This document shows positions 36,706 through 44,824 of a stretch of DNA of 64,000 nt, one piece after another. The position numbers and the translations under genes are program-made. The DNA comes from Catenulispora sp. MAP5-51 (GTDB lineage: Bacteria > Actinomycetota > Actinomycetes > Streptomycetales > Catenulisporaceae), in NCBI RefSeq assembly GCF_041261205.1, contig NZ_JBGCCH010000005.1:124001-188000 (forward strand), read 5' to 3'. The first letter of the stretch is position 1, and each line of letters opens with the position of its first letter. The notes below the pieces were generated by a model, which had not been told where the DNA came from, did no database searches, and was given only the letters and a program-made list of their open reading frames with translations.

Positions 36706-37592
36706 GCGGAGTACCGAGCGGAGAGCCCGCGCAGGATCGGACCGTACTCGGGGTGCGCCAGCGCCGCCATGAACTGGGCGACCAGGTAGTCCGCGGGATT
36801 GCCGGTGTCATACCACTGACCGGCGATGACCTGCCCGTACACCGCGTGGTCGGCGGCGTGCGCGTTGATCGCGTCGGTCAGGTAGACCTCGCCGGAGCGG
36901 TGCCGATCCCACTCGTCCGTGACCCGCTGGAGCTCCTCGATGATCGCCGGGGTGACGACGTAGCCGCCGATCGCCGCGAACTCCGACGGCGCCTGCTCGG
37001 GCTCGGGCTTCTCCAGCAGCCCCATGATCCGCAGCAGCCCGCCGCCCAGGTCCTCCTGGACCGTCGGCACCCCGTACCGCCGCGAGTCGCCGCGGGCCAT
37101 CGGCATCAGCGCCAGCACCGGACACCCGGTCTTCTCGAACGCCGCGATGAGCTGCTGGGCCCGCGGGACCTCGGCGACGAAGACGTCGTCGGGCCACAGC
37201 ACCAGCATCGGCTCGTCCCCGAGCCCCCGCGCGGCGTTGAGCACCGGCGTGCCGTTGCCGTAGGGCCCGATCTGGTCCAGGTAGGTGATGTGGCCGGCCC
37301 GCGACAGCTCGCCGACGTCCTCGACCGCCTGGGCGTAGTCGGTCTTGCCGGCCGCGTGCAGCTGCTCGACCAGGGCCGGATTCGGCCGGAAGTGCTGCTG
37401 GATCAGCTCCTTGCCGCCGGACACGACGATGGTGATGTCGCAGATCCCCGACGCGACCAGTTCGCGCACCGTGTGCTCGATGACCGGCCGGTCGCCGACC
37501 GGCAGCATCTCCTTCGGGATGGCCTTGGTCAGCGGCAGCAGCCGCGAACCGATCCCGGCCGCCGGGATCACCGCCTTGCGGATCGTCGCCAT
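36696..37592 (-). CDS. galU: UTP-glucose-1-phosphate uridylyltransferase
   Basis: 298 residues, the standard GalU size. The nucleotidyltransferase signature AVIPAAGIGSRLLPLTKAIPK is at the N terminus, followed by KEMLPVGDRPVIEH, VLWPDDVF (metal Asp) and YGVPTV; VYLTDAIN and TGNPADYL complete the family pattern. It makes UDP-glucose, the precursor of glucans, UDP-glucuronate and many surface polymers, and fits the polysaccharide genes around it. The stop lies inside a 12-bp tandem repeat. Confidence 0.95.
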   Translation of the reverse strand: MATIRKAVIPAAGIGSRLLPLTKAIPKEMLPVGDRPVIEHTVRELVASGICDITIVVSGGKELIQQHFRPNPALVEQLHAAGKTDYAQAVEDVGELSRAGHITYLDQIGPYGNGTPVLNAARGLGDEPMLVLWPDDVFVAEVPRAQQLIAAFEKTGCPVLALMPMARGDSRRYGVPTVQEDLGGGLLRIMGLLEKPEPEQAPSEFAAIGGYVVTPAIIEELQRVTDEWDRHRSGEVYLTDAINAHAADHAVYGQVIAGQWYDTGNPADYLVAQFMAALAHPEYGPILRGLSARYSAGN

Positions 37593-37656
37593 GGGTCAAG
37601 ACTATCAATCCCATGACACGGACCCGGTGAGGCGGCGCTCGCTAAAGTGTGCGCGC

Positions 37657-38511
37657 ATGAGCTGGTTGAAGAGGCAAGTCTCGCGTTCGGCCCCCCAGGC
37701 CGCGGCCGAGCCGATGTCCGCGGCGGAGTTCAAGCTGAGGCTCGCCAAGTCGTACCTGGACGCGATGTTCCGGCCCTGGTTCCTCGACCAGGACGAGGAG
37801 CACGGCCTGCTCCTGGCCGGGCCGAACGCGTCCATCGTCTTCCTCGGCTCCTGCGAGAACGACCAGGACCCCGCGCACGTGCGGCTGGTCTTCGCCATCG
37901 CGAACGACGACGGAACCGTGACCCACGTTCCGGACTGCGTCCAGGTCCCGGGACCGGATGTGAACACCTCAGTGCGCCGTGGCGTCGACACCTGGGCCGA
38001 CACGACCGCCCGCGCGGTCATCGGCATGTTCCAGGGGCCGCACAACGCCGTCGGGAAGACCTTCGGCCCCGACCACCCGCACGGCGTCCCCGGCTGGAGC
38101 GTCAGCGCCGGCCTCATCGGCGGCTGGGGCGAGGGCGACGAGCACGAAGCGCACAAGGACTGGTTCATTCGGAACCCGCCGTGGCCGCTCGTCGCTCCCC
38201 ACCTGATGCCGGACCTCGACCCGGCCAGGCCGAACGGCGTCAAGTTCTGCCGGACCCGGCGCCCTCGGGGTCGGCCAGGGCCAGCAGGTGGCGCGCGTCG
38301 GCCAGGAGCTGCTCGTCTACGGCCCCGGCCACGACCAGCTCGCGGATCAGCCCGTCGGTGCCCCCGGCGCTGCCGTCCTCGATCGCCTCGAGCTGCGCCA
38401 GCGCCGCGTGCCGGCCGGCCAGCCGCCGGGCCAGGACGTGCTTCAGCGCGCCGTAGCCGTCGGTCACCGCGGCCGAAGCCGTGCCGCCCAGACCCGCGCC
38501 CGCGCCGGTGA
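37657..38511 (+). CDS. Uncharacterised protein; 3' part antisense to another gene
   Basis: 284 residues from ATG 37657. Residues 1-195 look like a genuine globular protein (LRLAKSYLDAMFRPWFLDQ, IVFLGSCENDQDP, HKDWFIRNPPWPLVAPHL) with coding-like composition. From about residue 200 (38250) onward the sequence becomes almost pure Arg/Pro/Ala, because it runs antisense to the small minus-strand gene. The natural end is therefore probably near FCRTR, and a local rearrangement or sequence error may have removed the stop. I do not recognise the family. Confidence 0.65.
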   Translation: MSWLKRQVSRSAPQAAAEPMSAAEFKLRLAKSYLDAMFRPWFLDQDEEHGLLLAGPNASIVFLGSCENDQDPAHVRLVFAIANDDGTVTHVPDCVQVPGPDVNTSVRRGVDTWADTTARAVIGMFQGPHNAVGKTFGPDHPHGVPGWSVSAGLIGGWGEGDEHEAHKDWFIRNPPWPLVAPHLMPDLDPARPNGVKFCRTRRPRGRPGPAGGARRPGAARLRPRPRPARGSARRCPRRCRPRSPRAAPAPRAGRPAAGPGRASARRSRRSPRPKPCRPDPRPRR

Positions 38512-38545
38512 CCAGCGCCTGCACCACCACCGCTGCCGGATCCAC
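38240..38545 (-). CDS. Small protein resembling the N-terminal module of larger actinobacterial proteins
   Basis: 101 residues from GTG 38545, with GGGGAGG 8-9 bases upstream. The sequence VQALVTGAGAGLGGTASAAV, then YGALKHVLARRLAGR and an Ala/Leu-rich helical half (VDEQLLADARHLLALADPEG), resembles a roughly 100-residue helical module that I recall at the N terminus of various uncharacterised actinobacterial proteins. Here it ends right after that module. The gene overlaps the 3' part of the plus-strand gene. It may be a free-standing version or a remnant of a longer protein cut at 38240. Confidence 0.6.
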   Translation of the reverse strand: MDPAAVVVQALVTGAGAGLGGTASAAVTDGYGALKHVLARRLAGRHAALAQLEAIEDGSAGGTDGLIRELVVAGAVDEQLLADARHLLALADPEGAGSGRT

Positions 38546-38610
38546 CCGGTACCTCCCCGCCCATGCGTAGATCGCAGGGCTCGAACTCGCACCCGGCGGC
38601 GCAAAGCTAT

Positions 38611-38636
38611 CGGGTGCGGGATTGATCCCGCACCCG
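38611..38636. terminator. Perfect 11-bp stem, TTGA loop: terminator of the SDR gene
   Basis: CGGGTGCGGGA, TTGA, TCCCGCACCCG, with TTT on the plus-strand side and ATAGCTTT after it on the minus strand. It lies 27 bases after the minus-strand SDR stop and upstream of the small minus-strand gene. Confidence 0.85.
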
Positions 38637-38662
38637 TTTGGCATGATTTCTGGGAGATCGCA

Positions 38663-39418
38663 TCAGCTGATGCGGTGCCCTCCGTCGACGTGCAACACGG
38701 TGCCGGAGATGTACCCGTTGCCCATCACGGACGAGAATGCCTTGGCGATGTCATCCGGTGTACCGATCCGGCGCGCCGGCAGCCGCTGGGCGAGTTCACC
38801 GAAGGCCGCCTCCTTGTCCATGCCGAGCGCGTCCCAGATGGGGGTGTCCACCCAGCCGGGGGAGACCGCGTTCACGCGCACCGGCGCCAGCTCGATTGAC
38901 AGGCCGTAGACCAGCGACTCGAGGGCGCCGTTGGCCGCGGCCATGATCGTGTTCGATCCGTTGGGGCGGTAGGCGTTGATGCCCGAGGTGAAGGTGAGGG
39001 ATCCGGTGACGCGCCCCGCGGCGTGCTTGGCGACCAGCCAGGCGCCGAGCACCTTGGTCTCCAGGACGGAGCGCGCGGTCGCGGTGGCGACGTCGGTGGT
39101 GGGCCCGTAGACGCCGGTCGCGTCGGCAGCGGTGACCGCCACGTGGTCCACCTGTTCCACCGCAGCGAACAGCTCGGCCACCTCTTCCTCACGGCTGATG
39201 TCGGCGGTCACGGTGGTGACGGCGGTGGCGGTGGCGGTGGCGACGGCGGCGACCTTGCCCTGCCCGCCGCTCGCAGCCGCCTCCAACTCCTTTCGAGCAC
39301 CGGCGAGCCGCTCCGCGGACCGCCCGACGATGGTCACTTCCATACCCTCGGCGAGCAGCGTCCGAGCCAGAGCCAGGCCCATCCCGGAGCCGCCGCCGAT
39401 GATGATCGCGTTTGTCAT
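38663..39418 (-). CDS. Short-chain dehydrogenase/reductase-like protein lacking YxxxK
   Basis: 251 residues. The cofactor-binding start is IIIGGGSGMGLALARTL and the C terminus has VNAVSPGWVDTPIWDALG and ISGTVLHVDGGHRI, clearly SDR. The catalytic position normally filled by YxxxK reads MAAAN (in TIMAAANGALESLV), so Tyr and Lys are both replaced while the upstream Ser in FTSG remains. It may be an atypical SDR using other residues, or a binding protein. An Ala/Val/Thr alternation near residue 60 comes from a GGTGGC DNA repeat. It is divergent from an XRE regulator 101 bases away, which probably controls it. Its stop lies in the palindrome CGCATCAGCTGATGCG (38659-38674). Confidence 0.85.
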   Translation of the reverse strand: MTNAIIIGGGSGMGLALARTLLAEGMEVTIVGRSAERLAGARKELEAAASGGQGKVAAVATATATAVTTVTADISREEEVAELFAAVEQVDHVAVTAADATGVYGPTTDVATATARSVLETKVLGAWLVAKHAAGRVTGSLTFTSGINAYRPNGSNTIMAAANGALESLVYGLSIELAPVRVNAVSPGWVDTPIWDALGMDKEAAFGELAQRLPARRIGTPDDIAKAFSSVMGNGYISGTVLHVDGGHRIS

Positions 39419-39519
39419 GCCCCAGAGCCTGTCCCGCCCGGCCACCCCCGACGAGACCGCCCCGTTCCTAGGTGTGCCACGGCCACCCTCGCGCCGATCA
39501 CCGATGGCAGACTGAAGCG

Positions 39520-40362
39520 GTGAACGCCATGGCGCAGTTCCTGCGCGACCGGCGCGGACGCATCACGCCCGCCGACGTCGGCCTGCCCAGCGGCCTGAGC
39601 ACCCGGCGCATCCCGGGCCTGCGCCGCGAGGAACTGGCCGCCCTGGCCGGGGTGAGCGTGGACTACTACATCCGCATCGAGCAGGGCCGCGAGACGGCGC
39701 CGAGCGACGCGGTCCTGGGCGCACTGGCCAAGGCCCTGCACCTGACCCCGGACGAGCACACCCACCTGCTGGGCCTCGCCGACCAGGCCGCCGGCCGCAC
39801 CGCCCGGCGCCCGCCCTCCGAACCCAGGCCCGTCACCCCGGGAGTGCACGTACTTCTGGAGTCGCTGCGCCCAAGCCCGGCCTACGTCCTGGACGAGATC
39901 AACGACCTCCTGGCCGCCAACCCCGAAGCCCTGGCCCTGATGCCCGGCCTGGACGACTGGCCTCCCGTCCACCGCAACACGATTCGCTACACGTTCCTGC
40001 ACCCCACAGCCCGCTCCCTCTTCGCCGACTGGGATCGCGTCGCCGCCAACTGCCTGGCGCACCTGCGCACCGCACAGCTGACCGCACCGGACCGAGTCGA
40101 CGCCGTGGTCGCCGAACTCTCCGAAGCGAGCCCTGAGTTCACGACCCTGTGGAACCGCCACGAGGTCCGCATCAAGCGCGCCGGCTCGACGGACTTCCAG
40201 CACCCGGTGATCGGGCGGGTCACCCTGGCCAACGAGGCGCTCAGCCTGGTGGGGGAGAGCCAGCGGGTTCTGGTTTACCAGGCCCCGCCCGGGACGCCTG
40301 AGCACGATGCACTCGTCTTGCTGGCGATGACGGCGGAGAAGGCGCACGTAGGCGGAGCCTGA
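39520..40362 (+). CDS. XRE-family regulator with MmyB-like ligand domain
   Basis: 280 residues from GTG 39520 (ATG 39529 is the alternative). The N-terminal helix-turn-helix has RRIPGLRREELAALAGVSVDYYIRIEQ, the hallmark of this actinobacterial group. The C-terminal domain (about 105-270: YVLDEINDLLAANPEALALM, FADWDRVAANCLAHLR) matches the MmyB-type PAS-like ligand-binding domain, which may bind fatty acids or similar molecules. Divergent from the atypical SDR gene; the shared 101-base gap should hold its operator. Confidence 0.93.
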   Translation: MNAMAQFLRDRRGRITPADVGLPSGLSTRRIPGLRREELAALAGVSVDYYIRIEQGRETAPSDAVLGALAKALHLTPDEHTHLLGLADQAAGRTARRPPSEPRPVTPGVHVLLESLRPSPAYVLDEINDLLAANPEALALMPGLDDWPPVHRNTIRYTFLHPTARSLFADWDRVAANCLAHLRTAQLTAPDRVDAVVAELSEASPEFTTLWNRHEVRIKRAGSTDFQHPVIGRVTLANEALSLVGESQRVLVYQAPPGTPEHDALVLLAMTAEKAHVGGA

Positions 40363-40385
40363 TTCTCGCTCGCGCCTCGCTTAAC

Positions 40386-40453
40386 TACTCGCCTGTTGCC
40401 TTCCACCTATTTGCCTACTTGCCCTCCTTGCCTACTCGCCTACTCGCCTACTG
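40386..40453. repeat. 8-bp tandem repeat carrying the stop of the SRPBCC gene
   Basis: GCCTACTC is perfect at 40430-40437 and 40438-40445, with near-copies on both sides (TTGCCTACT, GCCTACTG). The minus-strand stop TAG (CTA, 40440-40442) lies inside the second unit. The unit is not a multiple of three, so repeated TAGs fall in all frames. Confidence 0.85.
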
Positions 40454-40916
40454 TCTTCGCGAGATTGTCCAGCTCGTTCGCCCTTCCCGCCGCGAGCCGC
40501 CCGTTCCACTCCTCGTCGTGCATGGCGTCGGCCGTCATGGTCACGTGCGTGCCGCCGTCGGCCGTCGGACGCAGTTCGACGTCGGTCAGGAATTCGTAGG
40601 GCTCGACGCCGGGGATGAAGTCGGCGAGCGTCGAGTAGACCAGGTGCCGGGCGGGTTCGACGTCGGTGAACGTCTTGTGCGAGGTCGTGCTCAGCGGCAG
40701 CCCGTTGCCCTCCATGAAGGCCACCTGGTCGGCGCCGGTGGCGGTCATCGTGTAGGTCAGGATGCCGCCCGGGCGCAGATCCAGGGCGTCCACGTGCACG
40801 GTGAACCCGTCCGGGGCCCACCAGGATTCGATGCCGGCGGCGGTCGTCCACAGCTCCCAGATCTTCTCGGGGGCCGCGGTGTAGGTGCGCTCCAGCCGGA
40901 TCTTCTCCGTGGTCAT
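40440..40916 (-). CDS. SRPBCC/AHSA1-family protein
   Basis: 158 residues from ATG 40916 with AGGAG upstream. The START-like AHSA1 fold is evident: LERTYTAAPEKIWELWTTAA, WWAPDGF, TMTATGADQVAFMEG and the C-terminal helix AMHDEEWNGRLAAGRANELD. Such proteins bind small hydrophobic ligands in a deep pocket. The neighbouring ECF sigma factor with a SnoaL tail lies just upstream on the same strand, a pairing that recurs in actinomycetes. The final residues KTVGE run into an 8-bp repeat. Confidence 0.9.
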   Translation of the reverse strand: MTTEKIRLERTYTAAPEKIWELWTTAAGIESWWAPDGFTVHVDALDLRPGGILTYTMTATGADQVAFMEGNGLPLSTTSHKTFTDVEPARHLVYSTLADFIPGVEPYEFLTDVELRPTADGGTHVTMTADAMHDEEWNGRLAAGRANELDNLAKTVGE

Positions 40917-41004
40917 TTTCGTCTCCTGTTTCCGATGTTTCCGATGAGCAGTGCTTTCAAGGAGTCGTGCTTTCAAGGAGTTGGACGCCGCCGGCCGCGG
41001 TTCA

Positions 41005-42330
41005 TCATCGGAACCCCTCCGCGGCACTCCCGCCCGGCAGCGTCAGCGGCAGCCCGAACGCCGCGACCAGGTGCGCCTCGAACGTGGTGATCTCCACGAT
41101 CCGCCCACCCTCGATCCGCAGCACATCGACCATCTGCGCCCGGAACACCGACGTCCCCGGCCGCTGCACGTACCCGGCCACAGCCGGCTGCCGGTTGGCC
41201 CCCACCGGCACATGCCGCCACCGCCCGAAGTAACCCGGCGACACCGGATCGAAAACTCGCCTGAGCTGCCCCAACAGCGCATCCCGACCGGCGAACCACA
41301 CAGGATTCGGCGGCATCGTGACCAGCACATCGGCACTGAGCAGATCAGCCATCATCGAAACATCAGCCCGCTCCGCCGCGACCATATAGCGGCGCACGAT
41401 CTCCCGCTCCTCCTGCCCCCGCTCACCAGCCACCCAATCCACCCGCCGCGCCGGCATCCGCTCCCGCAACGTCTGCCGCGCCCGCTGCAACGCGCTGTTG
41501 CAGGCAGCGAGCGTCATGTCCATGAGCGAAGCGGTCTCCTCCGCAGGACGCCCGAGTACATCCCGGAAGATGAGCACCGCACGCTGCCGCGCAGGCAGAT
41601 GCTGAAGCGCAGCAAGGAAAACCAGCTCCATGGTCTCCCTGGCCACCGCAGCGGCCTCCGGCTGCCCGTCCTCCTCCAAAGCCTCATCGAGCAGCCGATC
41701 CGGATAAGGCTGCAACCACGCCAGCCGCTCCGGAGGCTCCCCACCCCCCGACTCGACCCCCGGAACACCCTCATACCGCTGCGGCCGCCGCCCAGCCCGC
41801 CGCAGATGATCGATACAGGCGTTGGTGGCGATCCGGTACAACCACGTCCGCACCGCCGCCCGCCCCTCAAAGCCGGCCTGCTCACGCCACGCCTTGAGCA
41901 GCACCTCCTGCACCAGATCCTCGGCATCGTCGTAGGAACCGACCATGCGATAGCAGTGCAGGTGCAACCACTTGCGATGGGACTCGACGAGCACGGCGAA
42001 GTCGGCCTCGTCAACTTGCTCTGCCGGACGCTCGACGGATTTCGTCACACCATCCGGCGTTACGTTAAAGGCCAACCGCCTCAACCGCCGCACCGCCGAA
42101 CCCAACGCCACGACATCGGATCGAAAAGCCTGCGGCGGCTCCAACGCCACGCTCCCCACCTGCCGCGCAATGGCCGCAAGCAGGTCAGCGGCCGACGCGT
42201 CCCCTTGCCCCTGCGAGTTCCGCAGCCGATAGGCCCGCTGCCGACACGCCGCTGTGCAGTAGACGGAGGTCCGGCCCCGGCCACGATCCGGCAGCGGGGC
42301 ACCGCAGAGCTGGCAGGTGCGTCGCTTCAT
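41005..42330 (-). CDS. ECF sigma factor with N-terminal zinc ribbon and C-terminal SnoaL-like domain
   Basis: 441 residues, long for an ECF factor. Residues 5-35 are a zinc-ribbon-like motif (CQLCGAPLP...YCTAACRQRAYRLR: CxxC and CxxxC). A helical linker leads to sigma region 2 (about 112-180, MVGSYDDAEDLVQEVLLKAWR) and region 4 (about 240-295, LPARQRAVLIFRDVLGRPAEE). Residues 315-441 form a SnoaL/NTF2-like domain (YMVAAERADVSMMADLLSAD, IEGGRIVEITTFEA). ECF factors with a SnoaL tail regulate themselves through that domain and usually lack an anti-sigma factor; none is seen here. The zinc ribbon is an extra element that could sense redox state or metal. It may drive the AHSA1 gene downstream. 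Confidence 0.88.
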   Translation of the reverse strand: MKRRTCQLCGAPLPDRGRGRTSVYCTAACRQRAYRLRNSQGQGDASAADLLAAIARQVGSVALEPPQAFRSDVVALGSAVRRLRRLAFNVTPDGVTKSVERPAEQVDEADFAVLVESHRKWLHLHCYRMVGSYDDAEDLVQEVLLKAWREQAGFEGRAAVRTWLYRIATNACIDHLRRAGRRPQRYEGVPGVESGGGEPPERLAWLQPYPDRLLDEALEEDGQPEAAAVARETMELVFLAALQHLPARQRAVLIFRDVLGRPAEETASLMDMTLAACNSALQRARQTLRERMPARRVDWVAGERGQEEREIVRRYMVAAERADVSMMADLLSADVLVTMPPNPVWFAGRDALLGQLRRVFDPVSPGYFGRWRHVPVGANRQPAVAGYVQRPGTSVFRAQMVDVLRIEGGRIVEITTFEAHLVAAFGLPLTLPGGSAAEGFR

Positions 42331-42402
42331 GAGGGCGACTGTAGTCTTTCGTCACGGGAGGAAAACGTTACGAAAAGAGTCCGGCCTTCGCGGCCTCACC
42401 CT

Positions 42403-42810
42403 TCACCCTTGATTCAGCGGCGGCAGCCAGTTCTCCTCGTCCCAGCGCTGCTCCAGCCGGGAGACCTCGACGCGCTGCAGCGTGTACTCCAGCAAATCGG
42501 GGCTCCACGTCGTCAAGTGACGCCCCAACGACGCGAGCGCGGCCGCTGCCTCTTCGAAGTCCAAGCCCTCACCGTCCATGACAGCCGTGACCGAAGCCCC
42601 ACCGGAGTAGCCGACGATGCGGTGATCAAGCACCTTGCGAACTGGCGCAACCAGGTCGGTTGAGCCGTTCATCTCGTCCTTGCTGAGAACGAGCGCGAAG
42701 AGCGAGCTCCATCCCTCGACCATCGCCGTGGACAAGGCATCAATGAAGTGCTGCCGCCGTTCCACTTCAGGCTCTGGCCCCGTAATGGTGATCCGACCCA
42801 GGTATGGCAC
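42403..42810 (-). CDS. Uncharacterised small protein
   Basis: 135 residues from GTG 42810, chosen because GAGGGAGC lies five bases upstream and the frame before it is not coding-like. The sequence has ITITGPEPEVERRQHFIDAL, a hydrophobic centre (VGYSGGASVTAVMDGEG) and an acidic tail ending ENWLPPLNQG. There is no signal peptide or membrane span. I do not recognise a family. It stands alone upstream of the sigma factor gene on the same strand. Confidence 0.65.
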   Translation of the reverse strand: MPYLGRITITGPEPEVERRQHFIDALSTAMVEGWSSLFALVLSKDEMNGSTDLVAPVRKVLDHRIVGYSGGASVTAVMDGEGLDFEEAAAALASLGRHLTTWSPDLLEYTLQRVEVSRLEQRWDEENWLPPLNQG

Positions 42811-43039
42811 GTCGCTCCCTCTCGTCACTGGCACTGCAGGCGAATGGCCGGAGCGTAGCGATGGCGTGGCCGCGCAACGGGTGCCTTTCGGCGGGATGCC
42901 GCACCGGTTGGCTTGATCGCGACATTGGTTGGCGGGGACGTGGTCGAACATACCGACCTGATCGGACTCCCAAAACCAGAAATGACCTGACCTTTAGCGC
43001 TTCATCAGCTGCCGAGGGCCAGGTCATTCTGTTATGAAG

Positions 43040-43113
<74 letters not shown>

Positions 43114-43265
43114 AAGTGTGAAGTGTCTCGCCGCTCACGACGTTGGTGGGCATCTGCCCGGCGTCGTGGTGGATCAACCCTCCCCGGTGATCGACTCCCC
43201 CCCAGTGACGGCAAACGTCTCCGGGTCGCGTGGGTTGCCACGGGAGCGGAGACGTTCGTCGTGCG

Positions 43266-43338
43266 CTCCTGCAATAGGACTCGAACCTATAACCTGCCGG
43301 TTAACAGCCGGCTGCTCTGCCAATTGAGCTATGCAGGA
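43266..43338 (-). tRNA. tRNA-Asn (GUU)
   Basis: The minus strand gives acceptor TCCTGCA/TGCAGGA, D arm TAGCTCAATTGGCAGAGCA, anticodon arm CCGGC-TGTTAAC-CGGCA... with anticodon GTT, and T arm ATAGG-TTCGAGT-CCTAT, discriminator G. CCA is not encoded. It lies 152 bases upstream of the CAU tRNA on the same strand, so they may share a transcript. Confidence 0.95.
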
Positions 43339-43534
43339 TTGTGCTCGCGCCGTCGGTCCTTCGCGCTGTTCGCGGCTCCGGTCCGGCGGTGCGTGACTAG
43401 GTTAGCGCATCCTGGGGGGAGATCCGCAATCCGCTTTCCGGGGCAGGTCGGGGTGGGTGTGGGAACTTCGGGGGGTCGCCCGTCCGTCGTAAGGTCCGTT
43501 CGTAGGATCCGGTGGTGTGGGTAGTGGGGTTGCC

Positions 43535-43813
43535 ATGAAGGCTGGGACGAAGCTGACGTTGGCCGCCGGACTCGGGGCCGGGTATGTGCTCGGGACGCGT
43601 GCCGGGCGGGAGCAGTACGAGAAGATGCGGGCGGCGGTGCGGAAGGTGGCCGACGCGCCCGCTGTGCGGCAGACCGCGAATGTGATCCAGGTGCAGGCCT
43701 TCGAGATCACGAAGAACACCGCTGCCAAGGGGCGGGTGGCGGTCGGGCACGTGGTGGAGACCGTGCGGCACCGGGGCGACGGTGACGGGGGTGCCTCTGA
43801 CGACCTCGGGTAG
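43535..43813 (+). CDS. Small YtxH-like protein
   Basis: 92 residues. A glycine-rich hydrophobic N terminus (LAAGLGAGYVLGTRAGREQYE) resembles the start of YtxH-domain proteins, small membrane-associated stress proteins. The rest is a charged helix and a Gly/Asp tail. ATG 43535 is used; GTG 43517 upstream is possible. It stands alone. Confidence 0.75.
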   Translation: MKAGTKLTLAAGLGAGYVLGTRAGREQYEKMRAAVRKVADAPAVRQTANVIQVQAFEITKNTAAKGRVAVGHVVETVRHRGDGDGGASDDLG

Positions 43814-43854
43814 CGCCGCTGGGCGGATACCGGGGTTCCGGGCGGGCCGGGCCC

Positions 43855-43934
43855 GTGTGGCGATGCCGTGTGGCGATGCCGTGCGGGCTGTTCGCGCGCC
43901 CGGACAGCCTCCCGGACAGGCTCCCGGACCATCG
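43855..43934. repeat. Two short tandem repeats in the gap after the YtxH-like gene
   Basis: GTGTGGCGATGCC twice (43855-43880), then CCCGGACAGCCT, CCCGGACAGGCT, CCCGGACCATCG (43899-43934). They lie in the 200-base gap before the SDR gene. Confidence 0.8.
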
Positions 43935-44013
43935 GGCTTGACTCTCACATTGGTGGCAAGGATCGATCCTCCTTCATGGGCTCGCACCGGGCCCATGACG
44001 GGAGGGAACGACG

Positions 44014-44754
44014 ATGAACGACTTGGCCGGCACGGTGGCTCTGGTGACCGGCGGCAGCCGCGGGATCGGCGCCGCGATCGCCCGCAAGCTCGCCGCGCAG
44101 GGGGCCGCGGTGGCCCTGACCTACGCGCAGGGCGTCGAAGGGGCCCGGAAGGTGGTCGCGGAGATCGAGGCCGAGGGTGGGCGGGCGATCGCCCTGCAGG
44201 CCGACCTGACCGCCCCGGACGCCGCGGCGCGCGTGGTGGAGCAGACCGTACGGGAGCTCGGGGGCCTGGACATCCTGGTGAACAACGCCGGGTTCCTCAC
44301 CTACGGCCCGCTGGAGGAGGTGACGGAGACCGAACTGGACCGCGTGCTCGCCGTGGACGTCCGCTCGGTCTTCCTGGCCTCCCAGGCCGCCGCGCGGCAC
44401 ATGCGCGAAGGCGGTCGCGTGATCAGCATCGGCTCGTGCTTCAACGGACGGGTGCCCGGCGAGAACTTCGTGCTGCAGGCGATGGCCAAGTCGGCGCTCG
44501 TCGGGCTCACCAAGGGCCTGGCGCGCGAGCTGGGGCCGCGCGGGATCACCGCCACGGTCGTCGATCCCGGGCCGATCGACACCGACATGAACCCGGCCGA
44601 CGGGGACAGTGCCGACTTCCAGCGCTCGCTGACGGCCCTCGGCCGCTACGGGGCGGCCGAGGACATCGCGAACGCGGTGGCCTACCTGGCCGGGCCCGGG
44701 GGACGGTACATCACCGGCACGGCGCTGGCGGTGGACGGCGGCTACACGGTCTGA
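44014..44754 (+). CDS. FabG-like SDR lacking the catalytic tyrosine
   Basis: 246 residues. It has the classical SDR fold: ALVTGGSRGIGAAIARKLA (TGxxxGIG), NNAGFLTYGP (NNAG), RVISIGSCFNGRVPG (catalytic Ser position), VVDPGPIDTDMNPAD and YITGTALAVDGGYT. In the active site the YxxxK motif reads QAMAK (in FVLQAMAKSAL): the lysine is present but Tyr is replaced by Gln. Either another residue serves as acid or the enzyme is weak or inactive. The SD GGGAGGGAACG is about 10 bases before ATG 44014. Confidence 0.88.
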   Translation: MNDLAGTVALVTGGSRGIGAAIARKLAAQGAAVALTYAQGVEGARKVVAEIEAEGGRAIALQADLTAPDAAARVVEQTVRELGGLDILVNNAGFLTYGPLEEVTETELDRVLAVDVRSVFLASQAAARHMREGGRVISIGSCFNGRVPGENFVLQAMAKSALVGLTKGLARELGPRGITATVVDPGPIDTDMNPADGDSADFQRSLTALGRYGAAEDIANAVAYLAGPGGRYITGTALAVDGGYTV

Positions 44755-44770
44755 GCGAGCAGAGGAGTCC

Positions 44771-44824
44771 GATCAGCCGGACCGCTCAGTTCAGCCAGCC
44801 CGCTCAGTTCAGCCGGCCCGCTCA
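44771..44824. repeat. 18-bp tandem repeat x3 carrying the trmO stop codon
   Basis: GATCAGCCGGACCGCTCA, GTTCAGCCAGCCCGCTCA, GTTCAGCCGGCCCGCTCA. Each ends in TCA. The minus-strand trmO gene stops at the last one (44822-44824), and the other two give TGA in the same frame 18 and 36 bases later. It fills the gap between two convergent genes. Confidence 0.95.
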
